From Bdellovibrionales bacterium (GTDB lineage: Bacteria > Bdellovibrionota_G > JALEGL01 > JAGRAY01), in NCBI GenBank assembly GCA_020434375.1, contig JAGRAY010000007.1, forward strand, positions 1 to 24,951: a stretch of 24,951 nucleotides of DNA. Reading direction: 5' to 3'. Shown piece after piece: positions 15,347 to 23,040 of this stretch. A program made the position numbers and the translations under genes. Position 1 is the first letter of the stretch, and each line of letters opens with the position of its first letter. Under the pieces are notes generated by a model that searched no databases, had not been told where the DNA came from, and saw nothing but the letters and a program-made list of their open reading frames with translations.

Positions 15347-15363
15347 TCGGTCTCTTAGACCGA
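15347..15363. other. second small perfect hairpin
   Basis: TCGGTCT-CTT-AGACCGA is another 7-bp stem with a 3-nt loop, 3 bp from the first hairpin. The two have equal geometry (17 bp each, 20-bp period) but different sequences. Confidence 0.5.
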
Positions 15364-15379
15364 CCAACAGTAAAATATG

Positions 15380-15985
15380 CTAATTTGCTTCAGACTGAGG
15401 CGACGATGCCAGCTTATTGGGATCCACACCGATATTTTCGAAGGATTTTTTCCATATTTGATTTGGTGGCGTATCAAATATGAGGTTTTCATCGAGAGGT
15501 GCAGTGATCCAGCTAGACTGCGCAATTTCAGATTCCAATTGTTTGGGGCCCCAACCGGAGTAACCTAAAAACAATCTGAAGCGTGATCGATTGGGCAGGG
15601 TTTGGTGTTCTGTCTGTTTCTCTGTCTGTTTCTCTAATAGATGAATGAGTATTTCTGAGGTGCTACTGATATATAAGTGTTCAGATATTCTTATGGAGTC
15701 TTTGGCAAGATCCGTATCTTCATGAATAATGAAGCCGCGATCATTTTGAATTGGACCACCCCAAAAGGCTTGTAAATCATCCAATTGGTCAACATGCTTA
15801 GATTTGAAATCTTCCATAAGGTGACTAATGCTTGCACCCAGTGGTCGATTTAAAACAAATCCCATGGCTCCATTTTGACCGAACTCTGAAAGCAAGCTGG
15901 TGGTTTGTGAAAAATTGGGATCCTGGAGTTGTGGCATTGAAATGAGAAGACATGGTCCCATTCGGGAGATTTTGGTTGGTTTCAT
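15380..15985 (-). CDS. algH: YqgE/AlgH family protein
   Basis: A 201-residue member of the YqgE/AlgH (DUF179) family. Conserved marks are PCLLISMPQLQDPNF, NGAMGFVLNRPLG, FWGGPIQNDRGFIIH and RLFLGYSGWGPKQLESEIAQSSW. These cytoplasmic proteins are widespread and their molecular role is unsettled; AlgH was first named as an alginate regulator in Pseudomonas. An odd feature is a tandem EKQT-EKQT-EHQT insert (about residues 118-129) just before the RLFLGY strand, encoded by a 12-bp repeat. ATG 15985 has no visible Shine-Dalgarno; Met9 is an alternative start. It is 118 bp upstream of cpaC on the same strand and divergent from the binding-protein gene, with about 60 bp between their starts. Confidence 0.92.
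   Translation of the reverse strand: MKPTKISRMGPCLLISMPQLQDPNFSQTTSLLSEFGQNGAMGFVLNRPLGASISHLMEDFKSKHVDQLDDLQAFWGGPIQNDRGFIIHEDTDLAKDSIRISEHLYISSTSEILIHLLEKQTEKQTEHQTLPNRSRFRLFLGYSGWGPKQLESEIAQSSWITAPLDENLIFDTPPNQIWKKSFENIGVDPNKLASSPQSEAN
15611..15634. repeat. 12-bp tandem repeat inside algH
   Basis: Two exact copies of TGTCTGTTTCTC lie side by side. On the coding (minus) strand they encode EKQT twice, followed by a degenerate EHQT. The repeat is in frame and sits in a probable surface loop. Confidence 0.85.
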
Positions 15986-16046
15986 GAGTTATTTATAGAT
16001 AGAACATTTTAGTCATGTTAGTAAAGAATTGAGAGATTATTTGGAG

Positions 16047-17195
16047 ATGTTAAAGGCAATTCGTATTCATACCAGAAATTTATTTTTAGTACCTCTTCTC
16101 GTTTGTATGGCTTCCTGTACGTTGTTTTCAAAAAAGCAAAATCTAGTTGTAGGGTATATTGACGCTTTTTCCGGTACACGAGCGATGTTTGGCGTTTCAA
16201 CGCGAAGCGGAATTCAAATGGCTATTGACGAGCTAAATGCCCAAGGGGGTCTTCGCGGTCAGAAAATAGATTTAAAAATTTACGATGATGAAGGCATTCC
16301 TCAAAAAGCTGAGAAAGTAGCCGGTCAGCTACTAAAAGAACATCCAAATGTTCTTGCCGTTTTGGGTGCGTCCGCGAGTTCGAGGTCGTTGTTAATGGCC
16401 CCGATATTTCAGAAACAAGAGATTCCAATGGTGACGTCTTCATCAACTCATCCGAAAGTGACAGCAGCAGGGGATTATATATTTCGTGTCTGTTTTGTAG
16501 ATACATTCCAAGGTCCCGTAATGGCAGAGTTTTTAATAAAATCTTTAAAAATAAAAAAGGCTGCCATTTTAAGAGACATCAGTACCCAGTATAGTTTGAC
16601 ACTGTCGGAGTTTTTTAAAAAACGCTTTATTCGCACAGGTGGTGAAGTTGTTTCGGATCAAACCTATCAAAGTGGAGATGTTGATTTCGGATCACAACTC
16701 AAAGCTCTGAAAAAACATCGACCGCAAGTTGTTTACGTTCCAGGCTATTACAGCGATGTGGGTCGAATCGTATTGCAAGCTAGACAAGAGGGCATAGCGA
16801 GCATGTTCGTTGGAGGTGACGGGTGGGATTCTCCAGATCTGTTGAATGTTGTAGAAGATCGCCTAAATGGCGCCTACTTTACCAGCCATTTTAGCCCTGA
16901 CAATGAGGACCCAACCTATCTTTTATTTAAGAAAAACTATGTGGCACGCTATGGTCGTCCGCCGGATGCTTTTTCTGCTCTGGGTTATGATGCGGCTGGT
17001 GTTCTGATAGCAGGCATGAAGAAAACTAAGACATTGTCGCCAAGTGGCATTCGTGATGAAATAGCTAAAACAAAAAATTATTCGGGTGTGACCGGAAAAA
17101 TATCTCTAGATAAAAATCGCAATGCTATTAAACCAGTCGTGATTTTGAAGATTGAAGACAAGAAAATCAAAATAGTGACCTCGATTACACCTTGA
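16047..17195 (+). CDS. periplasmic ligand-binding lipoprotein, LIV-type
   Basis: A 382-residue type I periplasmic binding protein of the branched-chain amino-acid/amide (Peripla_BP_6) family. The ATG at 16047 gives a clean signal with lipobox MASC (Cys24); a TTG at 16029 is an upstream alternative. The two-lobe pattern is clear: VVGYIDAFSGTRAMFGVSTRSGIQMAIDELNAQGGLRGQKIDL, then AVLGASASSRSLLMAPIFQKQEIPMVTSSSTHP (ligand-binding Ser/Thr cluster), IFRVCFVDTFQGPVMAEFL, and SALGYDAAGVLIAGMKK. Such proteins normally feed LivHMGF ABC transporters, but none is encoded nearby. It may serve a distant permease or act as a sensor. The ligand cannot be told from sequence. Confidence 0.92.
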   Translation: MLKAIRIHTRNLFLVPLLVCMASCTLFSKKQNLVVGYIDAFSGTRAMFGVSTRSGIQMAIDELNAQGGLRGQKIDLKIYDDEGIPQKAEKVAGQLLKEHPNVLAVLGASASSRSLLMAPIFQKQEIPMVTSSSTHPKVTAAGDYIFRVCFVDTFQGPVMAEFLIKSLKIKKAAILRDISTQYSLTLSEFFKKRFIRTGGEVVSDQTYQSGDVDFGSQLKALKKHRPQVVYVPGYYSDVGRIVLQARQEGIASMFVGGDGWDSPDLLNVVEDRLNGAYFTSHFSPDNEDPTYLLFKKNYVARYGRPPDAFSALGYDAAGVLIAGMKKTKTLSPSGIRDEIAKTKNYSGVTGKISLDKNRNAIKPVVILKIEDKKIKIVTSITP

Positions 17196-17224
17196 GTCTC
17201 TCTCAACGGCTTCGCTATGTTTTC

Positions 17225-17258
17225 CGCCTTACCAGACTATTATATTGCGCCTTACCAG
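17225..17258. repeat. 11-bp direct repeat at a gene end
   Basis: CGCCTTACCAG occurs at 17225-17235 and 17248-17258. The second copy contains the stop codon of the minus-strand gene ending at 17252. The repeat lies between two convergent genes; no T-run or strong hairpin accompanies it. Confidence 0.6.
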
Positions 17259-18085
17259 TCGATAGGTTGTACCGAGCGGTCGGGAATGTACTTGGTGAAA
17301 AATTGAAGAAGCGGGTTGTGGTCATTTTTCTTAAATTCTTGTCTTGAAACATAGGCCGTCACTTTCCCATTGGGAGTTCCTTTAAAAAATTCTACGGAGC
17401 GCAGAGCCACAAAATTAATGTCGACATCGAAGAGACCTCTGCTTCCAAAACGACCAAATAAATCAACGCCTCGAAAGTCACTGGCAACCAAATGGCCCCT
17501 ACCATTAGTTTTTACAGCAACAGAAAATTCCTTACCAAAAATTAGCTTTCTTGCATGTTGGCAGAGTCCATTGCGATATAAATGAAAACCTTTATCTTTG
17601 TTGAGTGGAATCTCCGTTTTGTTTTGATCAAAAGCGATAGTGTATCTGGGTTCGGTCGCGTGATGCCTTGAAATCGTGGTTAACGAAATATGCTTAGGAA
17701 TATCCGGATCAGAAAATACTCTTGAAGCCAAAAGTACCTTGATCACGCCCTCAGGTCGAAGTTTTATGGTTTTGCCTAAACCGTCTGGTATGGCGCGGGC
17801 CAACACGTAAAGTAACGTGTAAAACTGCTCCATTTTTGTTTTGATAATCGAAGTATTGAAAACTTCATGAATGCGCGTGATGACGGTTTCATTAAGTTCG
17901 ATCACGTTAACGTCGTCAAGATTCTTAAGATGGGAAATGGCAATGAGGACATCGCTAGGGTCTACCGAAGCGGGCGTTGTAATTGTTCCCTCAACGTGGG
18001 GGCAACTTTCTTCGGGCTCCTTTTCTGCCAAAGAAACTTGGGGTATAAAAAAAAATAAAAACATCAAAAGCAGTGCGCGGCTCAT
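17252..18085 (-). CDS. secreted protein of unknown function
   Basis: A 277-residue exported protein that I do not recognise. A signal peptide (MSRALLLMFLFFFIPQVSLA) should be cleaved before EKEPEESC. The first half (about 40-120) is mainly helical; the second half (about 140-260) is strand-rich, with SVAVKTNGRGHLVASDFRGVDLFGRFGSRGLFDVDINFVALRSVEFF standing out as a Gly-rich beta segment split by GRFGSRG. Only Cys28 and Cys174 follow the signal and could form a disulfide. No catalytic motif or membrane span is evident. It lies 30 bp downstream of the amidase lipoprotein gene on the same strand and is probably cotranscribed, which suggests a periplasmic role linked to that enzyme. Confidence 0.8.
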   Translation of the reverse strand: MSRALLLMFLFFFIPQVSLAEKEPEESCPHVEGTITTPASVDPSDVLIAISHLKNLDDVNVIELNETVITRIHEVFNTSIIKTKMEQFYTLLYVLARAIPDGLGKTIKLRPEGVIKVLLASRVFSDPDIPKHISLTTISRHHATEPRYTIAFDQNKTEIPLNKDKGFHLYRNGLCQHARKLIFGKEFSVAVKTNGRGHLVASDFRGVDLFGRFGSRGLFDVDINFVALRSVEFFKGTPNGKVTAYVSRQEFKKNDHNPLLQFFTKYIPDRSVQPIDW

Positions 18086-18115
18086 GCAAATCTTATCTCA
18101 TGTTTTTTTAAAAGA

Positions 18116-19903
18116 TCAAATTTGATCGTTGTAGCAGTCATTTGTTGGTTCAAGGGTCACAGTCATGGCGCTTCGTAATTCGCACATAAATTGTTCTCCT
18201 GGATCTGACTTGTGCCACGGTTGATATTCTCGATCAAGCGCTTTGAAATAAGACGTATTTTTAACCTGTTCGTATTCATGGTGACCGATTATATGTGTAA
18301 TGGTTGGGTATGCTTGCAGCAGATACTCGATCAGTTTCGAAGTTGTTAAGGCTTGCGCCAAAGTCAATTCACAGTCGTTGGTGCCACCAACGACTTCGAT
18401 GCCTATACTTTCGTCGTTAAATCCGACAATATGTCTACCCATGAATTCTTCAGGCATGATTTGATATATAGTAGGAGCCGGATCGTTTCGATCAACAACG
18501 AAATGTGATGAATGATTTAGCTTTCCTCCTTTTTTAATCTTTTGGTTATTGCCGGTGTACTCCACAGGATCAAAAGTAGAGAATGTTGACTGATAAGTAC
18601 ATGCTGCTGTGCTATGAACCACGATCATATGAGGCTCGATATAAAATGTATCGGCTTTTTTGTCTGAATGTTTTTGTCGATATTCAATGCTTAGTTTTGC
18701 ACGCTTCTTGTTCCAAGTAATGGGGTCTATTTGTATATTCAAACTCGAATAAAGTGTGGCGTTTGAAATGCCGATGTCTTTTTCAAAAAGATGTCGAATC
18801 ATTTCCTTTTGGCTCAGAAGACCTTGATGAACAGTTTCAATATTGATGTACGCCTTTTTTATCGAACCTCGAAAATAAGAAAGTGAACCGTCATCCTTTG
18901 CGTCGATTGGATGTTGTAAAATGACATTGTGTTGATCATCGGCAAGGCTATCAAAATGAGAACGTTCAGTGACGATATAAAAATCATCCTTCGAGGTATT
19001 GTTATTTTTATGCACATCGTTTGCTATAACCACATCTTCAAAGTGATCAATTGTCAGAGGTCTCCCTTTGGTGTTGTTGTGAAGGCTGACAACCAAAAGA
19101 GCTTCATCGAGTTTAGAAAATTTGATCAGTTTTTTTGAAAATTCTTCAACTTTTTCTAAGGCTTGATCAAATTTTGTGAGATTCGGTTTGTTCAAATTTC
19201 GATCTTGGAGCGTTTGCCGGCGGCCGTCATCAGTAAATATGCGATTGGGATCAAACTTGTATTTTTCTCCATCGATATGAAATCTTATATTGCGAGTTCC
19301 TTCATGAATAAGCCCATAGTAGGTTCCGCCAAAGACTCTGGCTGCCCATTGTCCGGCCAGCGAAGCATCTTTTTCATTTTCATGCAATGCAATATAGACA
19401 GGCGAGGGTCCGTTTTGAATGGTTTTCACCTGAATCACCGTGTCGCCAATCGTAATAGATTCAGTATACTCGACGGGCTCAACAGGAGAGTCTGGTTGAT
19501 TTAGTTCTTCGTTTATTTCAGTCGCGGTAACGTCTTTAGGATCAGCGGCAACATGTGGGATGTGCACTTCTGGGTTTTCTGCCGGTGGAGGAATTTCCGG
19601 AGGTTCTTCTTGTGGGGGTTGGGGCTTGGTTTCGGAACTAAAAGGTGCAGGTTTTCTGATTTCGGGTTCAATGGGATTCTCGGGTTGTTGGACCACTTGA
19701 ACTGGACTTTTGTCATCAGAACTAGTGTCGGAATCTACAAGTACCTTAGGTGGCGGGACGACAACGTCACTATCATTGACCGTTCCAAGCGTCGTTTTTG
19801 TCTTAGATTGTTTATCTGACTGCCCAGTTAAGTCCTCAGTACTGCTACATGCCATACACAATACAGACAGTATAATGATAAAAATATTAAACAATTTAAG
19901 CAC
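18116..19903 (-). CDS. lipoprotein with M14-like and Amidase_2 domains
   Basis: A 595-residue lipoprotein, started at GTG 19903 with GAGGAG at 19915-19920. Lipobox LCMAC (Cys19) is followed by a long Pro/Glu/Ser-rich linker (about 22-145). Residues about 150-375 carry residues in M14 zinc-peptidase order: His174 and Glu177 in LHENE (HxxE), Asn220-Arg221 in DPNRIF, His275 in SLHNN and Glu356 in INIET. Residues about 420-578 are an Amidase_2/PGRP domain: His430 in VVHST, then NHSSHFVVDR, ESIGIEVVG, GHHEYE (His541) and KSDPGEQF (Asp567), giving the probable His/His/Asp zinc site of N-acetylmuramoyl-L-alanine amidases. The amidase should cut the bond between MurNAc and the stem peptide; the first domain may trim peptide. 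The amidase call is strong; the M14-like call rests on motif order and is moderate. Confidence 0.87.
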   Translation of the reverse strand: MLKLFNIFIIILSVLCMACSSTEDLTGQSDKQSKTKTTLGTVNDSDVVVPPPKVLVDSDTSSDDKSPVQVVQQPENPIEPEIRKPAPFSSETKPQPPQEEPPEIPPPAENPEVHIPHVAADPKDVTATEINEELNQPDSPVEPVEYTESITIGDTVIQVKTIQNGPSPVYIALHENEKDASLAGQWAARVFGGTYYGLIHEGTRNIRFHIDGEKYKFDPNRIFTDDGRRQTLQDRNLNKPNLTKFDQALEKVEEFSKKLIKFSKLDEALLVVSLHNNTKGRPLTIDHFEDVVIANDVHKNNNTSKDDFYIVTERSHFDSLADDQHNVILQHPIDAKDDGSLSYFRGSIKKAYINIETVHQGLLSQKEMIRHLFEKDIGISNATLYSSLNIQIDPITWNKKRAKLSIEYRQKHSDKKADTFYIEPHMIVVHSTAACTYQSTFSTFDPVEYTGNNQKIKKGGKLNHSSHFVVDRNDPAPTIYQIMPEEFMGRHIVGFNDESIGIEVVGGTNDCELTLAQALTTSKLIEYLLQAYPTITHIIGHHEYEQVKNTSYFKALDREYQPWHKSDPGEQFMCELRSAMTVTLEPTNDCYNDQI

Positions 19904-20139
19904 TTACTCTAGGGCTCCTCGAATATTATAACGCAATGTAGCACGCCCTTTGATAGATTAGCAAGATTAGTTCCAGAAACAACTGAAAATGGCTCTTTTC
20001 GGGCAAAAATTGGTTTTTCTCGATTAACTGACAAAATTCAGTATAAGTTTGAGCTGTTTTTTAAAGCCCTAAATAGTCGAGCGTCTATCAGTGTTCGGCT
20101 ATTAGGTATTCAGCCAAATGGCCATAGGCATAATATTCT

Positions 20140-20231
20140 GCCGGGGTGGTGGAATCTGGTAGACACACGGGACTTAAAATCCCGAGGTTTAGTGATAAGC
20201 CGTGCCGGTTCGAGTCCGGCCCCCGGTACCA
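20140..20231 (+). tRNA. tRNA-Leu (UAA)
   Basis: A complete class II cloverleaf. The acceptor stem GCCGGGG pairs with CCCCGGT (last pair G-U), and CCA is encoded at 20229-20231. The anticodon stem CGGGA/TCCCG holds loop CTTAAAA with anticodon TAA. The long variable arm GGTTT/AAGCC and the T arm GCCGG-TTCGAGT-CCGGC are intact. It reads UUA leucine codons. No other tRNA or integrase gene is near, and I found no att-like duplication of its 3' end. Confidence 0.97.
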
Positions 20232-20278
20232 TTCTCAAACTTTATCTAGAAATGTCATGCGGTGTGGGTCGAATATCA

Positions 20279-20307
20279 TTGACACAGTCATAGTGTTCAA
20301 TTAGTAA
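20279..20307 (+). promoter_or_regulatory. candidate promoter for the iron permease
   Basis: A perfect TTGACA (-35) at 20279-20284 is followed after 17 nt by TAGTAA (20302-20307), a poor -10 element. GATAAT at 20310-20315 looks more like a -10 but would leave too long a spacer. The Fur-type box starts 3 bp downstream, so bound Fur would cover the transcription start. Confidence 0.35.
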
Positions 20308-20309
20308 CT

Positions 20310-20328
20310 GATAATTATTATCAATATC
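20310..20328 (+). promoter_or_regulatory. Fur box
   Basis: GATAATTATTATCAATATC matches the classic 19-bp Fur consensus GATAATGATAATCATTATC at 16 of 19 positions. It lies 36 bp before the first possible start of the cytochrome c/FTR1 iron permease gene, the expected position for iron-dependent repression. Confidence 0.8.
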
Positions 20329-20341
20329 ATGAAAAAACAAC

Positions 20342-20409
20342 AGGATTTCAAAAGTTTGGTGCCATGACCGCGGTACTAGGATTTCAAAAGTTTGGTGCCA
20401 TGACCGCGG
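20342..20409 (+). repeat. 36-bp tandem duplication over a start codon
   Basis: A 32-bp unit at 20342-20373 is repeated exactly at 20378-20409 with 4 bp between, giving a 36-bp (12-codon) period. Each unit contains the same ATG context, at 20364 and 20400, so the gene has two identical in-frame starts. Confidence 0.95.
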
Positions 20410-22358
20410 CATTTTTATTGGGTGTGCTCTGGAGTCTTGGGCATGCCCAAGGTGCCACCAAGGAATCTGCTCGAAGAGCGATTTCTTTATTGGATTATAT
20501 CGGCAGGGATTATGTGAATGCCGTGAGTGATAAGGGGCAGATCATATCGGATCTCGAATATCAGGAAATGCAGGATTTTTCAGCTTTGATTGGAGGATAT
20601 TTGGGCCAAAATGAACACGCGCAAAAGCTCCAACATGCAATCCAAGTTCGTGCAGTACCGGCAAAAATTAAAACGATTGTCGATGTCTTGCGAATTGAAG
20701 TCATGAGCCAATACAATATTGTGACATATCCAGAAAAAATACCTGATTTGGTAAGAGGTAAGAGAATCTACGATCAGACGTGTGCTCAATGTCATGGACA
20801 AAATGGAAACGCAGATACTCCTGTTGCAAAATCTTTAACGCCTCCACCTTCTGCTTTTTCTAGTCCAGAGTTATTAGATCAGCTGAGTCCTTTTCAAGCC
20901 TTTAACACAATTACCTACGGTGTGGTTGATACTGCTATGCCTGGATTCGAATCTTTTTCAGAGCATGATCGATGGTCGGTAGCCAGTTACTTGTTCACAT
21001 TGCGTAAGGGACTACCTAAGCCCGAGCAACAAGTGAAGCCACTTATGCAGTGGAAAGAGGCTTTAGGAAAGAGTGATCAGGATATAATTAGCTTTTTGAA
21101 AAATCATCCTGCCAGGGTTGGATTGAATTCCTCATTAGGCGTTTCGAGAGATGTTCCGGGAGACGTTCCAGAACAGTTGTCGCTACAGTTAAGTGCGATT
21201 CGCCATATGGCGGGCATACAGCTTGGGAATACGCATGATGAAATGAACGCCATCGGAGCTATTCATCGTGCTCAGACTAACATGACAAAAAGCTTGGAAG
21301 CATTCTTATCTAACGAGAAAAAAAGATCGATTGACTATGCTGTATCGGCATATCTTGATGGCTTTGAGCCCGTTGAGGCCCTTTTAGTTGCTCAAAATCA
21401 GCAGGAGTTAGTGAAAGAAGTCGAACGTGAATTTTTAAGATATCGAAGCATGCTATCGGGACAAAGTTCTCGAGAAGTAGAGTTAAGTTTCAATCAAACA
21501 ATGATTTCACTTCAAAAGGCAGAGTTGTTTTTTTCACGATCTGGAGAGCTTAGCGCATTTTCGACATGGATGGGGACTGCGATCGTAATTTTTCGAGAAG
21601 GTCTAGAAGCAATTTTGTTGATTTCAATCATTCTCACTTGTTTGAATGCGATTCAAGCAGGCCACCTTCGTCGATGGGTCCATCGAAGCTGGATTTTCGC
21701 GATTGCCCTTGGTGTTGGTGTTTGGTTTTTGGCCGATAATATTATTTCCGGAAGTCATCGAGAGAATATAGAAGGCTTTGTTTCTCTTTTGGCGTGTACT
21801 GTGTTGATCTATGTCAGTTTTTGGCTTCTTTCAAAAAAAGACGCAAAAACTTGGACGGACTATTTGTTGAGCAAGCTCAAGAAAAAGAAAACAGCTAGTG
21901 TCGTTACAATTATCACCGTGTCTTTTTTTGCTGTTTTTCGAGAGGTTTTTGAAACAGTTCTTTTTATACAAACAATCAAATTAAACTCACAGGGGCTTGG
22001 CCTATGGATTGTTGTTGGATTGCTTACCTCACTTTTTGTATTGTTGTTGATTGCACGCGCGATTTTCTATCTTGGGGCAAAGCTTCCTCTAAACATTTTC
22101 TTTTCGACGACAGGGCATTTTTTGTTTTTCTTAGCGATCATATTTCTTGGGCAGGGTATTCATAGCCTGGGTGAAGTTGGACTGGTTTCCTTGTCTCATA
22201 TGAATTGGCTTTCGATTCCAAGCTTGGGCGCATTTCCGTACAAACAGACTGTTTTTCCTCAAGTGGGCCTGATTATCATCTATTGTATTTCTCTGATTAT
22301 CTTTTATCGGCGTTCGAATTTACCGCAAGCCCCAGCTAAGACGGAGCAAGTAGCTTAG
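20364..22358 (+). CDS. cytochrome c/FTR1 family iron permease
   Basis: A 664-residue fusion of a c-type cytochrome and an FTR1/EfeU-like iron permease. A short signal (MTAAFLLGVLWSLGHAQ) leads to a helical region. The haem domain (about 125-216) has CAQCH (Cys140, Cys143, His144) and likely axial Met192 in TAMPGF. A second helical region (about 265-395) links to the membrane domain (about 400-650), which has both iron-binding RExxE motifs, REGLE at 411-415 and REVFE at 526-530, and about seven membrane helices. FTR1 permeases couple ferrous iron oxidation to ferric transport; the fused cytochrome probably takes the electron, replacing the separate oxidase of other systems. The start is uncertain: ATG 20364 and ATG 20400 lie in a duplicated segment and neither has a clear Shine-Dalgarno. 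A Fur box lies upstream. Confidence 0.94.
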   Translation: MTAVLGFQKFGAMTAAFLLGVLWSLGHAQGATKESARRAISLLDYIGRDYVNAVSDKGQIISDLEYQEMQDFSALIGGYLGQNEHAQKLQHAIQVRAVPAKIKTIVDVLRIEVMSQYNIVTYPEKIPDLVRGKRIYDQTCAQCHGQNGNADTPVAKSLTPPPSAFSSPELLDQLSPFQAFNTITYGVVDTAMPGFESFSEHDRWSVASYLFTLRKGLPKPEQQVKPLMQWKEALGKSDQDIISFLKNHPARVGLNSSLGVSRDVPGDVPEQLSLQLSAIRHMAGIQLGNTHDEMNAIGAIHRAQTNMTKSLEAFLSNEKKRSIDYAVSAYLDGFEPVEALLVAQNQQELVKEVEREFLRYRSMLSGQSSREVELSFNQTMISLQKAELFFSRSGELSAFSTWMGTAIVIFREGLEAILLISIILTCLNAIQAGHLRRWVHRSWIFAIALGVGVWFLADNIISGSHRENIEGFVSLLACTVLIYVSFWLLSKKDAKTWTDYLLSKLKKKKTASVVTIITVSFFAVFREVFETVLFIQTIKLNSQGLGLWIVVGLLTSLFVLLLIARAIFYLGAKLPLNIFFSTTGHFLFFLAIIFLGQGIHSLGEVGLVSLSHMNWLSIPSLGAFPYKQTVFPQVGLIIIYCISLIIFYRRSNLPQAPAKTEQVA

Positions 22359-22413
22359 TAAACTTTGGGATCCAAGGTACTCAAATGTTGGCATCATATT
22401 GCATTACATTTGA

Positions 22414-23040
22414 ATGATGCGGCTTCTGATAAGTATATCTTTTTTCACCATCGCTCTTTTGTTAAACTGCGTTGAAACAAGTTTTCAATCTTCGAAGGAA
22501 GCACCTGGATTTCTACCGCCCAAAGGTTTCTCTCATCCTTTGCCGTTTAGGGGCATTGTGATTCCACAAAACCAAACTGTGAATTTCGAATTAACTCTGG
22601 ATACAATAAATGATCTGCTGATACATTTTGTTAGTGGAGATGTTGAAAATCAACAAGAGGTCTTCGTATTCATCAATAATCATCATATAGGCTTTTTACC
22701 GCAATCTTCAAGACCTTGGGCTGAGCAGAGCACATTGTTTGTCGGGCAAGAATTTCTCAAAAGCGGTGTCAATAAGATGATGATAAAGGGATATGCGGAT
22801 TCCTCATGGAGATTAAAAGATGTCTACTATGAAATGGCGTCCGAAGCAGATCAAATGGCCTATAGCCCGCAGTTTCTCGTTGAGGCCGCATGGGTACTTC
22901 GCGCTCAAAGGCACTCCTTAAATGATTCATTGCAGCGTATGCGAAGTATTTTGAGACAACTGTCAATGACCAAAATTGAAGAAGAGAATCTCAAAAATCA
23001 GAGTACGAAGCTGCAAGAACAGCTTTCTTTGTTGTGGTAA
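22414..23040 (+). CDS. lipoprotein of unknown function
   Basis: A 208-residue probable lipoprotein that I do not recognise. The signal (MMRLLISISFFTIALLLNC) ends in LLNC, an acceptable but not ideal lipobox with Asn at -1. Residues about 30-145 look like a beta-sandwich: FRGIVIPQNQTVNFELTLD, DLLIHFVSGDV, EVFVFINNHHIGFLP, GVNKMMIKGY and WRLKDVYYEMA form regular strands, similar in outline to galactose-binding-like folds. Residues about 150-205 are helical and probably coiled coil (LNDSLQRMRSILRQL, IEEENLKNQSTKLQEQLSLL). It starts 55 bp after the iron permease gene without a visible terminator, and 108 bp before a PATAN/TPR gene. No iron-related motif is seen. ATGs at 22414 and 22417 are equivalent, and no Shine-Dalgarno is visible. 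Confidence 0.75.
   Translation: MMRLLISISFFTIALLLNCVETSFQSSKEAPGFLPPKGFSHPLPFRGIVIPQNQTVNFELTLDTINDLLIHFVSGDVENQQEVFVFINNHHIGFLPQSSRPWAEQSTLFVGQEFLKSGVNKMMIKGYADSSWRLKDVYYEMASEADQMAYSPQFLVEAAWVLRAQRHSLNDSLQRMRSILRQLSMTKIEEENLKNQSTKLQEQLSLLW

Noticed and set aside
20140..20409. tRNA-Leu as an integration site with the 36-bp repeat as an att site
   Set aside because: The repeat is not derived from the tRNA 3' end, and no integrase or second tRNA fragment is present.
22365..22385. Hairpin TTGG-GAT-CCAA after the iron permease gene as a terminator
   Set aside because: The stem is only 4 bp and no T-run follows.
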